Shown here: positions 43,143-55,136 of the stretch, one piece after another
Numbering within the stretch: position 1 is the first letter of the stretch
Layout: each line of letters opens with the position of its first letter
Origin: Coffea arabica
Lineage: Eukaryota > Streptophyta > Magnoliopsida > Gentianales > Rubiaceae
Reading direction: 5' to 3'
Length of the DNA stretch: 64,000 nucleotides
Assembly (NCBI RefSeq): GCF_036785885.1
Contig: NC_092317.1
Location: 9,860,501-9,924,500 of the forward strand
Position numbers and translations under genes: made by a program
The notes under the pieces: model-generated
Told to the model about the DNA's origin: nothing
The model's database searches: none
Seen by the model: the letters and a program-made list of their open reading frames with translations, nothing else

Positions 43143-43627
43143 TAAAGATTAGGGCAAATTACACTTTATCTCCAGTAATTTAGTATTTTTTTACATAACC
43201 CCCTATAGTTTCGAAAGCTATACATAATTCCCTCATAATTTGTATTAAAGTGTCAAAGTGGCGAAAATGATTATTCGTAACGGAATCAGCTAAAATGCCA
43301 AAAATATTCTTATATAAAGTTGAAAATTATTTATTAATCAAGGGGGTTATGCATATATTTTGAAAAACATAAGGGTTATATGGTAAAATATTAAATCATA
43401 AGGGGGTTATATAGTAAATTATAAAATCATACGGGGTTAGTATGTCATGTATTTATAAAGGTAATTTTGACATTTTTAAAAGTTTCGTTACGAATGACCA
43501 TTACCGTCACTTTGACACTTTAATTCAAACCATGAGGGAGTTATATATAGCTTTTAAAACTGTAGGAGAATTATGTAAGAAAATGCTAAATCACAGAGGG
43601 GTAAAGTATAATTTGTCCTAAAGATTA
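43143..43627. mobile_element. MULE-type MITE with exact 9-bp TSD
   Basis: Element 43152-43618 (467 bp), TSD TAAAGATTA at 43143-43151 and 43619-43627. It starts GGGCAAATTACACTTTATC and ends GTATAATTTGTCC, with long imperfect inverted arms. The 9-bp TSD is the Mutator-superfamily hallmark. No coding capacity. Confidence 0.88.
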
Positions 43628-44434
43628 TATGACGTGGCACTTTGCTAGCATAATTTACTCATTCACAAAAAGTTTGGGGAAAAAAAAAGATCTCGTGCAA
43701 TCTTCAAATTCCCATTCAATCTCCAAAATCATGTCAACACAAATCTCACGGTGATTAAAGCTAATACTAAACAGAAATCTTTGTTCGGAAGTTAACAAAG
43801 ACTTTGGGGGATGTAACTTCAGTATGCAAATGCGAAATATACCATGAATGAATATGATTACCAACATAACTTTTGGAGTCCAGAAGAAGCATAGGATTTT
43901 TGAAGAGGTCAAGCATAGGATTAAAACCAAACGAAGAATTGAAGAGAGCAAATTAAAATATCCAAAACTAATGGGATTTTGCTTCTTGCAATTAGTGTTA
44001 CACGATTCTTCAGTGCCATTGATTTGAAAGATCAGCAATAAAACTGAAAAGGTTATTGATAGGCTTTTAGATTGTGGTTATGAATAATTTGGACGAGAAG
44101 CCCTTAAGTGTGGGCTCACTCTTGACCCGTCAAAAGTTCCATATGTCTTTCGGAAGATGGCAAAGGTTATCTTATTGATTTGCTTTCATCCAATTCCACA
44201 CACCTAGTATCATTTATGATCTTGAAATTAGCAGCAAAAATAACAAAAAAAAAGGGGAAAGGTTTATTTCCCTCTCGAATATTAATAATATCAATGTCAC
44301 TGTAAAGCTTAACTAATACGATTAAAATTAATGCAGGCTAAATATAACAGGCAAGACAATTTACATAAGTTCTCAACTTGATCTTGTAAAACTTGCCCTA
44401 GGACATGCTAAACTTCTCTGTGCCAGGAGAGACA
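43628..44434. other. Intergenic
   Basis: AT-rich. The 127-codon minus-strand frame at 43655-44038 has low-complexity hydrophobic composition and no recognisable domain; I see no support for it as a gene. Confidence 0.4.
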
Positions 44435-45057
44435 CTAAGGCGAATATGGAGTGGCAACAAGAAGTATAGGAAGTTTCCTATGCACATCGATGCCACCAGC
44501 TTCAGTCATGTCCATGTCCTCTGGTTTTCCTCCATCAGGCAAGGCATAGTCAAATTTGTGCAGTAATTTTGCTAATGCAAGTTCATTGATAGCCAAATTT
44601 GTGCAGTAATTTTGCTAATGCAAGTTCATTGATAGCCATGGCAAAGGTCTTACCGGGGCATCCCCTTCAGCCGGCACCAAATGGGATCAACTCAAACCTC
44701 GAAAATCTATATAAACCAACATTCAGAAATCTCTCTGGCTGAAATTCCTCGGGCTTCTCCCAATTGCCGCCCATCCGTTGACGATTACTCGTGTTCGAAT
44801 CGGTATATCATACCCCATTACTTTGATGTCTCGAGGAACTAGAAATGGAACTGAGAAATGAAGCCGCAGAGTTTCCTTAATTACTAGCTTTAAACACTGC
44901 ATTTTGTCAAAATCGTCCTCAGTTATCTCTGATTTTCCTTGGCCTACAGCTCTGACCTCATTTTGCAATTTCTCCATGACCTTGGGGTCTCTTAGAAGCT
45001 CTACCATCACCCATTCGATGACTGTATGAGTGGTATCCGTTCCAGCTCAAACATGTC
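44435..45057 (-). pseudogene. CYP71A-like P450 pseudogene, exon 2 only (gene 5)
   Basis: Starts after an ATTAG acceptor with DMF, then a 1-bp deletion breaks the [12 protein letters not shown] segment. The K-helix ETLRLH is present. A deletion and frameshift hit the segment between VNGWA and the PERF region (only NFSQRDF remains). In the haem loop the first Arg codon of [10 protein letters not shown] is TGA (44667-44669). A 43-bp unit (44551-44593) is tandemly duplicated at 44594-44636, shifting the frame again. The C-terminus ends VATPYSP with stop at 44435. No exon 1 was found upstream on the minus strand. At least four independent lesions. Confidence 0.88.
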
Positions 45058-45673
45058 CTAATCATGCAAAGTAGAAGCCAATTGTGAATAAGTTGATGTA
45101 AAGCGCAGTTTTATATATTATATGCCTTAAAGAGTGGTGACTCTTACCATGATCACGTGGGATCCTTAATCCAATGTTGGACTTATATGTGAATAATTAT
45201 ATATTATAAATTATCAAATAAGGTTAAATCCAATTAAAATAATCAATTATGATTTGGGTTTTAATATATCTAATATGATGTAAGCCTTTAATGTATAGTA
45301 ATTTAAGGGTAATTTCTATTTCTATGATGGGTTGAAATAGAAATCTAAAAAATAACAGAAAAGTTATCTATAAATAAGGTTATGATCTCTGAGTCACATG
45401 TATTCTTATTTGTTATATTTTTAGTACCACAAAATAACTCTTTTCTGATATCCCATCGTTAGGAAAGATATCAAAAAGAAATTAAAGAGCTCTCTCAAGG
45501 GATTAGCGAATACTTGTTGACCTAGAAGACTATTTCAAAATCTCTAAGGATTCAAGTGGCAGTTAGTCAACATGAATCCAGGTACACTTCCACAATTTTA
45601 CTGTTAATTTATTTCTTAAAAATTACCATAAAAATTTTGGACTTAATAGGTGATGGTTTTCATCAAAATTTAA
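45058..45673. other. Unassigned AT-rich sequence
   Basis: No gene. A TATAAATAAGG-like box (about 45370) followed by transcript-like text ending near ATGAATCCAGGTAC (45570) could be the leader of an old retroelement; not assignable. Confidence 0.3.
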
Positions 45674-46999
45674 TGACAAGTATCGAGCCTGTGCAATAAT
45701 AATTACCTGCTCGAAGAAAATATAATTTTTGTGTATAGCGGTGAGCAGGGTCGAATCCACAGAGACTGGAGGAGAATTTGTTTCTTCTAGAGTACGGAAA
45801 GCGGGGGATTTTTATAAAATCAAGAATAATTAAACAACTCAAACAGAGATAAAAATCAATAAATAACCAATTAATAAAAATAATTCACGAAAGTAAGCAG
45901 GAATTAAATCGATGGTAGACAATCTCTAGTCAAATATACAACCTCGCAAACACAGTCCATTTATCCGATCATTGATGAAAAGATGGTTTGCTCAATTCAT
46001 TAACAGGTTAGTTATAGTCGCCAACAAGCTCTGACGACCAACTTTTCCTTAGTTTATGGATGACCAAGGTACGACCATTAATCACCCCTAACCAAAAAAT
46101 AACCCTAAATATGACCGTAGAATTCAATTTTTCAATTGCCTTAAGAATTAGAAAAGCTTAACCCTAATCAATAACACACTAAGAGGTTATTTAAATTAGA
46201 TTGCGTATTCCCCTAACGTGTGTAAACGCCAGTTACCACTAATATTAATCGACTAAACAATTACAGATTTAGTGATTAATTTGTCAGTAGATTATTAGGT
46301 TATTTTGAATATCGGGCTCTAGACATTCAGTTAACGAAATAATCTCTAGAAATTAAAATAGAGAATACACAAATATCAATAAATTGGAGAAACGAGTTGA
46401 GATTAGTTCGATCTCACAGATATTCAAGATGACGTCGTTGAGTTGATCTCTGACTAGATTAGGAATTTAGCCACACCCCATAGAGAAATTTTCACGCGAA
46501 TTAGTAGAATTCATGAACATCCAATCTTGTTCCTTAAACAATGTAATATGTTTCATGCAAAAAGAGTAAAGGAACGAAGAAGGAATTATCTACTGTCTTG
46601 TGGCCTCCAAAAAGGACGAAAAGAGAATGTCCCTAATCTAAACAATGACTAGTCTTTATTCTCGTCTATCTCCTCGTCGAATAAGGAAAAGAAAAAAAAA
46701 AGATAAAGCAACTCCCCAATGTTCCTTGTTTCTTGTTTCCTAATACTAGTAAACTACTAGTCACGAAAGGAAAGGAATTGATTTAGCACATCTTGCAGCC
46801 GGATTTGCAAAGATTCTCGAAGCTTCCTACGTGCACAGCTTGTTATTAAGAAAGTCTCCCTTTTTAGCATTTTTCTGCCCCGCCTCCTGTAATTAGGTCC
46901 AAATACTAAATATAAGTATAACTCAATAATTAAAACAATATTTGGTGAGGGTAAAAAGGAAAATTAATCATAAATTTCATAACAAATTACGTCCTATCA
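45674..46999 (-). mobile_element. Solo LTR, Athila-type, reverse orientation
   Basis: 1326 bp. On the minus strand it begins TGATAGGACGTAATTTG and ends GGCTCGATACTTGTCA. It aligns over its length with the Athila LTR at 27506 (shared words CACCAAATATTG-like, TTTTAATTATT, CTCCAGTCTCTG). Flanks TTTAA (45669-45673) and GTTAA (47000-47004) are a 5-bp TSD with one mismatch. No second LTR or interior is nearby, so unequal recombination removed the body. Confidence 0.85.
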
Positions 47000-47004
47000 G
47001 TTAA

Positions 47005-47431
47005 TATAAACAATCACCATCAATTAATATGATTGATTATTAAAAAATAATTTGGTATTAATAATTCATAGTTTTCAAGTTATTTTTAATTAGAATTATT
47101 TTTGTTTTGATTGTGCGGTGGTTAACAATCTTGAATTGTGGTTTTAATGTAATTTGTTTGCTTATATTTTCGGTAAATTTGCACTGTCCAATTCATTGCT
47201 TTTAGTTACATATAAATCCATGGGTTTGTCGAAATTAATAAGCATGATGCACAATATTTGTGGTTTTAAGTACAGATATTTGCTTTGCTTGTTATGATTA
47301 GTTGGTACATGGCTCAAATACACATGGTTCCAGGATCTCGCATGCTTGTCTTGTTTGATTGTTGAATTTTGTGAACCTCTTGATATGTTGGCACAAGTCA
47401 TAATATGTGGAACCCACATACTTTCCATGAT
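47005..47431. other. Unassigned sequence left of the MULE
   Basis: AT-rich. It continues after the MULE at 63789, so 47005-47440 and 63789-64000 were once contiguous. No gene identified. Confidence 0.4.
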
Positions 47432-47440
47432 ATAAATTAG

Positions 47441-47527
47441 GGATAATATCAGAAACCTCCCCTGAGGTTTCTTCAAATATCACTTAGCTCCCCCCACATT
47501 TTAGAAATCTCTCTTACCATCCCTCAA
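47441..47527 (+). repeat. MULE left terminal inverted repeat
   Basis: GGGATAATATCAGAAACC..., ending near ATCCCT. Nearly identical to the reverse complement of 63693-63779, with a few substitutions around the CCCCCC/CCCTTT position. Confidence 0.92.
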
Positions 47528-48465
47528 GTGATAATGGGTCAACAGTCAACAAGAAATCTAATCAGTTGCCAATAATACCCTTTGCTTTGCTGTTAACTTA
47601 TTCAGCTGATAAAATGCAAAATATGACTGAGAGAGCAAGCATGGAACTGTATAAAGCCCGGGAAAGCATTGCCGCCTAGAAGCTGAGTTCTGTACGAATT
47701 GCATGGCGCCATTTTGTTCTGATAAGACATCTAATAGCCCGGGAAATGAAGAGGAATGAGATACTACTTATAACTGTGATTGTTATTTGATAGTATCTTT
47801 CTGGAAATTGGTCCATGGATATTGCAGAGGAGGAGAAATATTGCAAAGTATTGAATTGCATGCGTTCGGTTGGAGTGAAAGTGATTTTGTCAAAACTGAG
47901 CTGCACAACAGGTAAAAATCTTCCATTGCTAGTTGATATGATCAACATGTAGAAGGAGAACTTGTCGAGTGCCATGAACTGTTCTTCATCAGTTGCCTAT
48001 AATATCTCTGTTTTCTTGTGTTTTTTTGTTTTGTTGGACTTGCTCTGGCTGAGTTCTATTGGTAGTTGATATGATGAACATGTAACAGGACAAAATACAG
48101 GTGTCATGAACTGTTCTTCATGATTTGCCTTTAATATCTCAGTTTTCCTTGTGTTTTTATGGTTTATTGGACTTGATGACCAAGTTTAACATCCAACCAG
48201 AGCCTTTGTATGTGATCCTTATATTAAGTATTGTTAATGTTGGATGCTGTAAAGAATGTCTGATTTGATGAACTATGCTTGACCTTTATTTTATTGGTTC
48301 AAAAAATTTGATGAATATTGAGTTGAAGCTAAGCTGTAATACATAAGAACAGCTTAGCTTTGTAGCTTAACTTTGTAGCTTAGCTTTGCAACCTGAGTTT
48401 GACTTTGATTAAGCATGCGTGTGTTATACTATGTCCCTTGTGAGAATATGTGATCCTTATAGCTA

Positions 48466-49321
48466 TTGATTCAAACTTTTCTTGCGAACACACTGATATG
48501 TAGGATAGGAAGAATTATTGCACATGATATTCTAGTCCATTACATGGGAAACACTGTCAGAATTCCAAATGTCGATCCAAAGAACTACCAATATATTGAC
48601 CTTCTTGGTGATGTCACTGATAAGGCAATGAATGATTTGCCTAGAAATTTGAACATGCTTGTGCATATGAAATGTGTGATTCCTAGGACAACAGGCTTTA
48701 TAGACATCAGTAGTGACAAATCAGTCCTTGATATGTTCAAACTTCATGAAAATGATCTTGTTATAAACTTGTACTTGCTGCACCTGGATATTATTCCTAC
48801 TACAGAGTAGAATATGGTAGACTATAGGAATAACCAACTTATTGTGGCACAGAAAGACATAGGAATCGAAAATGCTCCCATTCGTGTAGTTGACAGTGAG
48901 GGTGATGATAAGATTTATGCTTCTAGTTCTGATGACTCTTGGAAGGATGACATAGATAGCGACTTGGAAGATGTCGTAGCTAAAGATAGGGCCTTAATTT
49001 CTAGTAGTGATAAGGAGGAAAATGACTTGTCTGATTATGAGGAGATAGAGGATGCACCAGTTGTCCCTGATTCAGAATCTGACTAAGAGACTGATCCTAT
49101 GAGAGCAATCATGCAGTCAAAAATGTGGACTTACAATCCAAGAGAGGACATTGAGTTTGAGAAAGGGATGCTATTTACCAATGTGATGCATTTAGAGCAG
49201 TGTTGAAGGACTATGCTATTCAGAAAAGATTTCCATTGGTGAGGTTGAAAAATGAAAGAGCAGGTGCACTGTCAAGTGTGGTGCTGAGGGGTGTAGCTGG
49301 AGGATTCATGCATCCCCAGTT
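48466..49321 (+). pseudogene. MULE transposase, N-terminal part (broken)
   Basis: Three blocks in order. 48466-48810 (114 aa) resembles the PB1-like N-terminal domain of plant MULE transposases (GNTVRIPNVDP.NYQYIDLLGDV). After in-frame TAG, 48814-49086 is an acidic linker (SDDSWKDDIDSDLEDV). After in-frame TAA, 49087-49321 is the start of the MuDR DNA-binding domain (FEKGMLFTNV, LKDYAIQKRFPLVRLKNERA, and in another frame CTVKCGAEGCSWRIHASP). At least two stops and two frameshifts. The coding sequence is cut at 49321 by a solo LTR and resumes at 53109. Confidence 0.85.
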
Positions 49322-52300
49322 TGTGGCGACCCCACTTCCCCCTAAGGCGAACCAGAGGGTTGGCGGGCCGTCTGCCCAACTCTCGCCAGGACTCATGCAA
49401 GCACACTAACCCAAATCCTTCCGAAGATTTACCTCATCTATTACAAAGACGATTCTCCCGAAAAAAAAAAATTACTAGGTCCACATTAGCTCCAAAGATA
49501 ACCGTAATTTAAAATAGCCAGTCGACGGCTCCTAAACATCTCACGCGTTACATCCAAGGAATAAGGTCGTACAATTCCGGATATACAATTTCATACTCCA
49601 CAATTACAAACATACAAGCCAAACATTCGAACTAGGGTTTACACATTTTCCAGTTTCAAGTGGCAATCCAAAACCAAAAGTACGTTGTTTAAATTGAAGC
49701 ACAATAGAATCCACAAAAGAAGCCATAATATTCATTTACATCCCAAAAAGAAACATAGATAAGTTTCAAGGCTTTCAATTGCCAGAACCTGTCAAGGAAA
49801 ACAAATAAATGTGGGGTGAGCTAAAGCTCAGTGGTGCCCCAAAACATGCAATTAAATAAAACAACTAACACGTATTGATTTCGGCTGAAGTAAACAACTA
49901 GGAAAGCGCATAACAGTAGAAAGTAGGATACGGGGACTCTCAGGAGCCATTTTCCGCGCTTGATCAAAATTTACCGTAGTTGACCCTCCGTCAACTCTCA
50001 CTACTTACGGTCCATGTAGAACTCCTTATTTTACTTAACTCCGGCCACCGATCATACCCCAACTCCGGGCCCGCACGACAAAATAAATGAGAGCGGTAGT
50101 ACTCGAGTATACCCCCTGGATAAACTAGTCGAGGGATTCACCCAACGACGTCACAAACTAGTCGAGGGATTTACCCAACGACGTCACAACACTTGAGATA
50201 TTCACGAAAACATTTCACGCAAGTCACCACTCGAACGGCTAGTGTGATAAAGTACACACTGCTCACTTCGATGGATCAGAAACCATTTTTGCGATTACCA
50301 CATATCAAGTCAAGGAAGCACTTTAACCAAATAAGCATAGAACAGGACACTTACCAAGAGTGAAGTTACTGATCAAGCTGGGAATCAAAGTCTGCGTTCT
50401 CGTTAAACCCTAAAAAAAATACCAAATTTTAAAACTATAAGCTGGCTATACTAGTTCCAGGATTACGTAGGAAAAATTATTCGTAGTATAGCTAGTTTAT
50501 TTTCTTGGAATAAGTCAACAAACCATGTAGTTTTAAAACTAGTAAAATACTTTGTAAAGTTTCCTTAATATTACTTTTTCTTGTAAAAGTGTTACTAGAA
50601 CTAATTTACTTGAAATAAGGTTTCTTGCCGAACAAGTTTTCTACGCTTTTAGCTAAAGTCACTACAATCTCGTATTTTGGAAATTTTCCTCTAGAAAACT
50701 AGCCAGGGACAATTTTTTTTTAACGAAAGAAAAGGAATTAAAGCAAGGCTTGAGTTTTTGAACCGGGTGAAATCATTTCCTAAAAGTAGTAAGGCTAATT
50801 TAAGCTTAAGTAGGAAACGTCGAGTCGGCAAGGTTTAGAAAATCCTTACGCAAGAATTTCTAACTTAAACGTACGATACTAAGTTTTATCGTTTACTGCT
50901 AAGCACAACTATATTTAAATAATTTACTTAAAACATTCTCGAGTTCACAAGGTCGGAACGAGTTTCACAATTTCGATTCCACTTCGAAATCACATTATAA
51001 CTCAAATTTGCCAACGCATCAGAATCACATTTCAATAGCAAGTCACTAGGGCTTCGTCAATCATTAGCCCTAGGTTTCAATAAATTCATTTCTGATCAAG
51101 AATAAAATAAATGATCAAGGGTTCATCAATCATTAGCACTTGGTTTTGGCAAGCTCATATCACATTTCAACTTAATCAAAATAAATATAAGGCCTCCAAG
51201 CAATTCCAGTCGTTAAATTTCATCACACTTTAACACTTGTATAAAATCATTCAAACGGCCAAGGGCTTCATCAATCATTAGCCCTTAACATCCAACAATT
51301 ATTTCTTATAACAATATAGCCAACATTTCAACCAAACTTTTATTGTTCAGAAACAAGGGTAACTTAAACATTTTCCAGCAATTGTTATTCCAAACTATCA
51401 AGAATTCCATCTCAACATTTTAACCATAGTATAATCAAATTGTTATCCCAAGGTGTACCTGCATAACCCTCTTAATATTTCTTAAAGTGAAATCAATGGG
51501 CATAAAATATTTTACAGCTCGAAACAGCAGTTTTAGAACTGAAATTCGCCAATGAACTCTGAAAAATTCCTTTACTACTTCCGTTACTTCAATTAATTTT
51601 TTTTTCTTGTTTAAACCAATCAATTTTCTTCATACAGAGTTTAATTATCTTGTTATTAACTAGTTGATCGTGTTTATAAGTTCAAAACAACAAGGTTAAC
51701 CAAGTAAAGCTGCGATATTCAGGATCAAGCTCTCGGTAAATCTAATTTCTTGCGCACATCAGAGTTTCTTTTTCTAAATCACTCATCCGAATGCCTAACA
51801 TCAACATGCATGTTCCTAGATGGCTTAATCTTCTTGTTTTTGATTGGTTAAACACATAATTAAGCTCAGATTGTCACAGGTAAATAAATCAAGAGTTGCA
51901 TTATCACTTCCCCTCTCGGCCAAACCCATTCTCAGCGCACGTAAAAATTTTCTTTTTTAAAACATCATCCGAACACTCAACTTCACATGCAAGTCCATAG
52001 CTTGCTTAATCTACCTCTGGTTAACTAATTTCAGTCCAGAAAATTACCTCAGATCGCAGCTCACTCGCGTGACAAGGAAACTGAAAAAAAATTTTCTTCT
52101 CGGCTTTGCGCACAGCTTTGGGTTTGGTTGGTCTGAACTGTAGTGGTTGTTGCAGCTGTAGTGGTGTCGTGGTTGGAAGATTGTTGCAGCTGGTGGAGGT
52201 TGAAGAGAAAACGGAGAGGACTCACTCACGATCTCTCTCTTTCTTCCTTCAACTCCCGGACAGAACTAGAAAATTTTTGCAGCTCGCGGTTTCTCCTCTC

Positions 52301-53103
52301 TCGGTTCCTCTTCTTTCTCTCTTCAAAACTCACGAGGTGGGGTGGAGAGTGAAATGGTGGTGCGAGGTAATGGTTATGGAGAGGAGAGAAAGGGTGCGCG
52401 GTTGAGTGTGAGTGAGGTTGTGTGTTGGAGTGGATAAAATTTACATTGGCCGAATGGTGAGGTGATTATAATGTTGTCCGGGAAATTGGTTGGGTTTGCA
52501 TGATAGTTTTGTGGTTGTATGAGGGCATTTTAGTCTTTCCACTTTTCTTCCTCATCTCCACTTAAATCCTCAATTCTAACTTAATTCCAAAAAGTATCCC
52601 CAAGTGTGATTTAAACGCCTGATTATACACCAATCTTGCAAGACTTCAATTGTCATAATTTTTTTTACGTCTTAAGTATGTTTAGTGTACTTGTATCATG
52701 TTTATCTAAAATTTATTGACTTCGTCTTAACGTGAAAGTTCTTATAAGTATCTAACGTTATTCACTAATTAGAATTAATTATTGGATTTCAAGTAATTTA
52801 TTTTAAGGTAGCAAAATTAATCGGCTCAAGTATCATTAATTTAGCATAATGGAAACTAAGTATTCTAACGTTTTATGTTAAGGCGGAAAATTGATCTAAC
52901 TCTAAAGGTATTAATTTAGTCTATCAAAACAAAACAAAAAAAAAATTTCATAGTTTAGAAAAGTTATATTATTTTTCACATAAAATTGTTTTTACGTACT
53001 TATTTGCAAACAAGTGAAAGTAATGCTAAAATTTATTAAAGAATTAAATGAAATGCAAATGAAATATGCACTAGGGCTTGTATATATTTTCGGGGTTCTC
53101 ACA
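49322..53103 (-). mobile_element. 3.8 kb solo LTR of a Tekay/Del-like gypsy element, inside the transposase gene
   Basis: TSD CAGTT at 49317-49321 and 53104-53108. On the minus strand it begins TGTGAGAACCCCGAAAAT and ends GGGGTCGCCACA, proper TG..CA ends of a gypsy LTR type. Only one copy of each end exists, with no primer site, polypurine tract or pol sequence, so it is a solo LTR. Its length is comparable to the 2.9-3.1 kb LTRs at 17552 and 23548. The open frames at 52106-52405 are compositional. Confidence 0.8.
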
Positions 53104-53108
53104 CAGTT

Positions 53109-54880
53109 GGTGATACAACCACATTCATGGTTAAGACATATACACCTGAGCATACATGTGTCATGAATAGGAAAAATTCGGAAGCAACATCAGATTGGAT
53201 TGCAAAGAAGTTAATTTCTGTTATGAAAGATCACCCAGAGATGAAAAGCAAGGTAGTAAAGGCTGAAATGCAGAAGCATGGAGTCTTGCCAAGTAGAATG
53301 CAAATTTACAGGGCAAAAAAGAAAGCCTTGGAACAGATAGAAGGATCACACAGTGAGGCCTATGGAAAATTACCAAAATATGCTGAACTGTTGAGGATGC
53401 ACAACCCAGGAAGCATCATCAAAATTCATTATGATAGGCCAAATGTTCTGGTAAAGCCTAAATTTCTGAGATTGTTTGTCTCTTTCAAGGCACAAAGAGA
53501 TGGTTTCCTGGCAGGTTGCAGGCCATTTATTGGCTTTGATTGATGGTTGCCATTTGAAAGGTGCATTTGGGGGCATTCTGTTGACTGCTGTTGCTCTTGA
53601 TGGGAACAATAGTTTGTTTCCATTAGCTTTTTCTGTTGTAGAGTGTGAAAACAAGGAAGCCTGGAGTTGATTTTTTTATTATTTCCAAGAATTCTTTGGA
53701 CCATTTCCAGCCAATATTCCATTCACCTTTATGAGTGTAGACAAAAGGTATGTTTTATATTTCTGTATTTTTCATGTTCAGATTTTCTCCATTGCTATTA
53801 TAGTGGTTGAATCAAGTATTTGAAGGAGTTTGTTTTTGAAACTTCTGTATAGGGACTCAACCTTGCTTATGAGGAACAAGTGCCTAAAGCTGCTGCACGA
53901 TATTGCTGTTGGCACGTCTACTGCAACTTCAAAGTCAAATTTATAGGATTGCTGCTAAGGAGATTTTTTTGGCAAGCAGCTAAAAGTTATGATTTGATAG
54001 GACACAATGAGGCTATGGAAAGAATAAAAAATATTAACATAGATGCTTGGAGATACTTAGCAAACATTCCTAAGTGTAATTGGGCAAGGCATGCATTTTC
54101 TGTTAAAATTAAGTGTGATCATGTCACCAATAATTTCACAGAATCTTTTAATGCATGGGGTTGGAGAACTGAGGGAAAAGAATATACTTGCTCTGGCTGA
54201 AGGACTGAGGCAAAAATTCATGAAAAAACTGCATAAGAGGTATCAAAAAGGCTGCACATGGACATCTAGTGTTACTCCACATGTTATTGGCAAGCTGAAG
54301 ATATTGCAGCTGAATCAAGAAGGTGTTTACTGATAATGGCAAGTGACAACACGTTTGAAGTAGCAGACTATGATAAGTCCTATATAGTCAAGTTGATTGA
54401 AAGGATATGTGAATGCGGGGCTTTCCAGTTGGCTGGCATTCCTTGCAAGCATGCTGCACTAGGAGCTATTTATAGAAGGGAGAAACTGGAACGCTAATGT
54501 GATGCAGCCTTTTCCATTGATCAATACTTGAAAACGTATGCATTTATGATCAACCCAATTCCACATATGAATAGGTGGCCTCCAATGGAAAATGTGACAC
54601 CGGTAGTAGTTTTGCCACCACCACTTAGATGAAGCGCTGGTAGACCAAGAAGAAATAGAAGAAGGGCACTTGATGAAGGAGCTCCTGCACCTCAACACAA
54701 GAGATCAATCAGTTTCAGGTGCTCAACGTGCGGCAGGTTTGGACATAATAGGAGAACTTGTCAACGAGCTCCTGTTGCTGAGAAAAGAGGCAGCAGTACT
54801 TCTACAAATCAGGTAGCAAGTCGAAGAGGAAAACCAGGAAGAGGCATTGCCAATACTGGATTAGCAGGATCTGTTCTATG
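53109..54880 (+). pseudogene. MULE transposase, central part: DDE core, SWIM and zinc knuckle (broken)
   Basis: Resumes the DNA-binding domain (TFMVKTYTPEHTC, SEATSDWIAKKL), then the catalytic core: first Asp in DGCHLKGAFGG, LTAVALDGNNSLFPLAF, CCWHVYCNF, WARHAFSVKIKCDHVTN. An apparent intron is 53748-53852 (GTATG..ATAG). The SWIM zinc finger is CECGAFQLAGIPCKHA (near 54415-54460) and the zinc knuckle CSTCGRFGHNRRTC (near 54720-54760). Lesions: a 4-bp duplication before DGCHLKG, TGA for Trp in the ENKEAW segment (about 53669), a frameshift near 54160 (SFNAW to ELREKN), further stops near 54340, 54495 and 54630. Cannot encode an active enzyme. Confidence 0.88.
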
Positions 54881-54966
54881 GGTAATTGAAGCAATGTCAA
54901 ATTATAGTATCTTCATGTGTATTAATTCCTTGCAAATGAGCTTAGCTTTTTGATCTGATTTGTCAG

Positions 54967-55101
54967 GAACATGCACAAGGAAATGTCCCAGTCATTGTAT
55001 CAAGTCAAGGCAGTAATGGAAGCACTCAAAATCATGTTGCTGGAGCTCATGTTCAACTTAATCATTCTGCCTGCACTAGTACTAATACCAGAAAGGTATA
55101 G
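54967..55101 (+). pseudogene. MULE transposase C-terminal exon part
   Basis: After a TTGTCAG acceptor the frame reads EHAQGNVPVIVSSQGSNG and on to a stop near 55101. It is low-complexity Ser/Asn/Thr text of the kind found at MURA C-termini. A further piece (QREGPNAGVGTIVANT) continues at about 62128 after the retrotransposon inserted at 55137. Confidence 0.5.
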
Positions 55102-55136
55102 TTAATCAGAAATTAGATTCAGCACCTATTGCTAAC

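Noticed and set aside
43655..44038. 127-aa minus-strand ORF
   Set aside because: No motif, skewed composition, no promoter or intron signals, AT-rich intergenic location.
47676..47975. 99-aa minus-strand ORF near the MULE left end
   Set aside because: Opposite to the transposase leader and without recognisable domain; likely chance.
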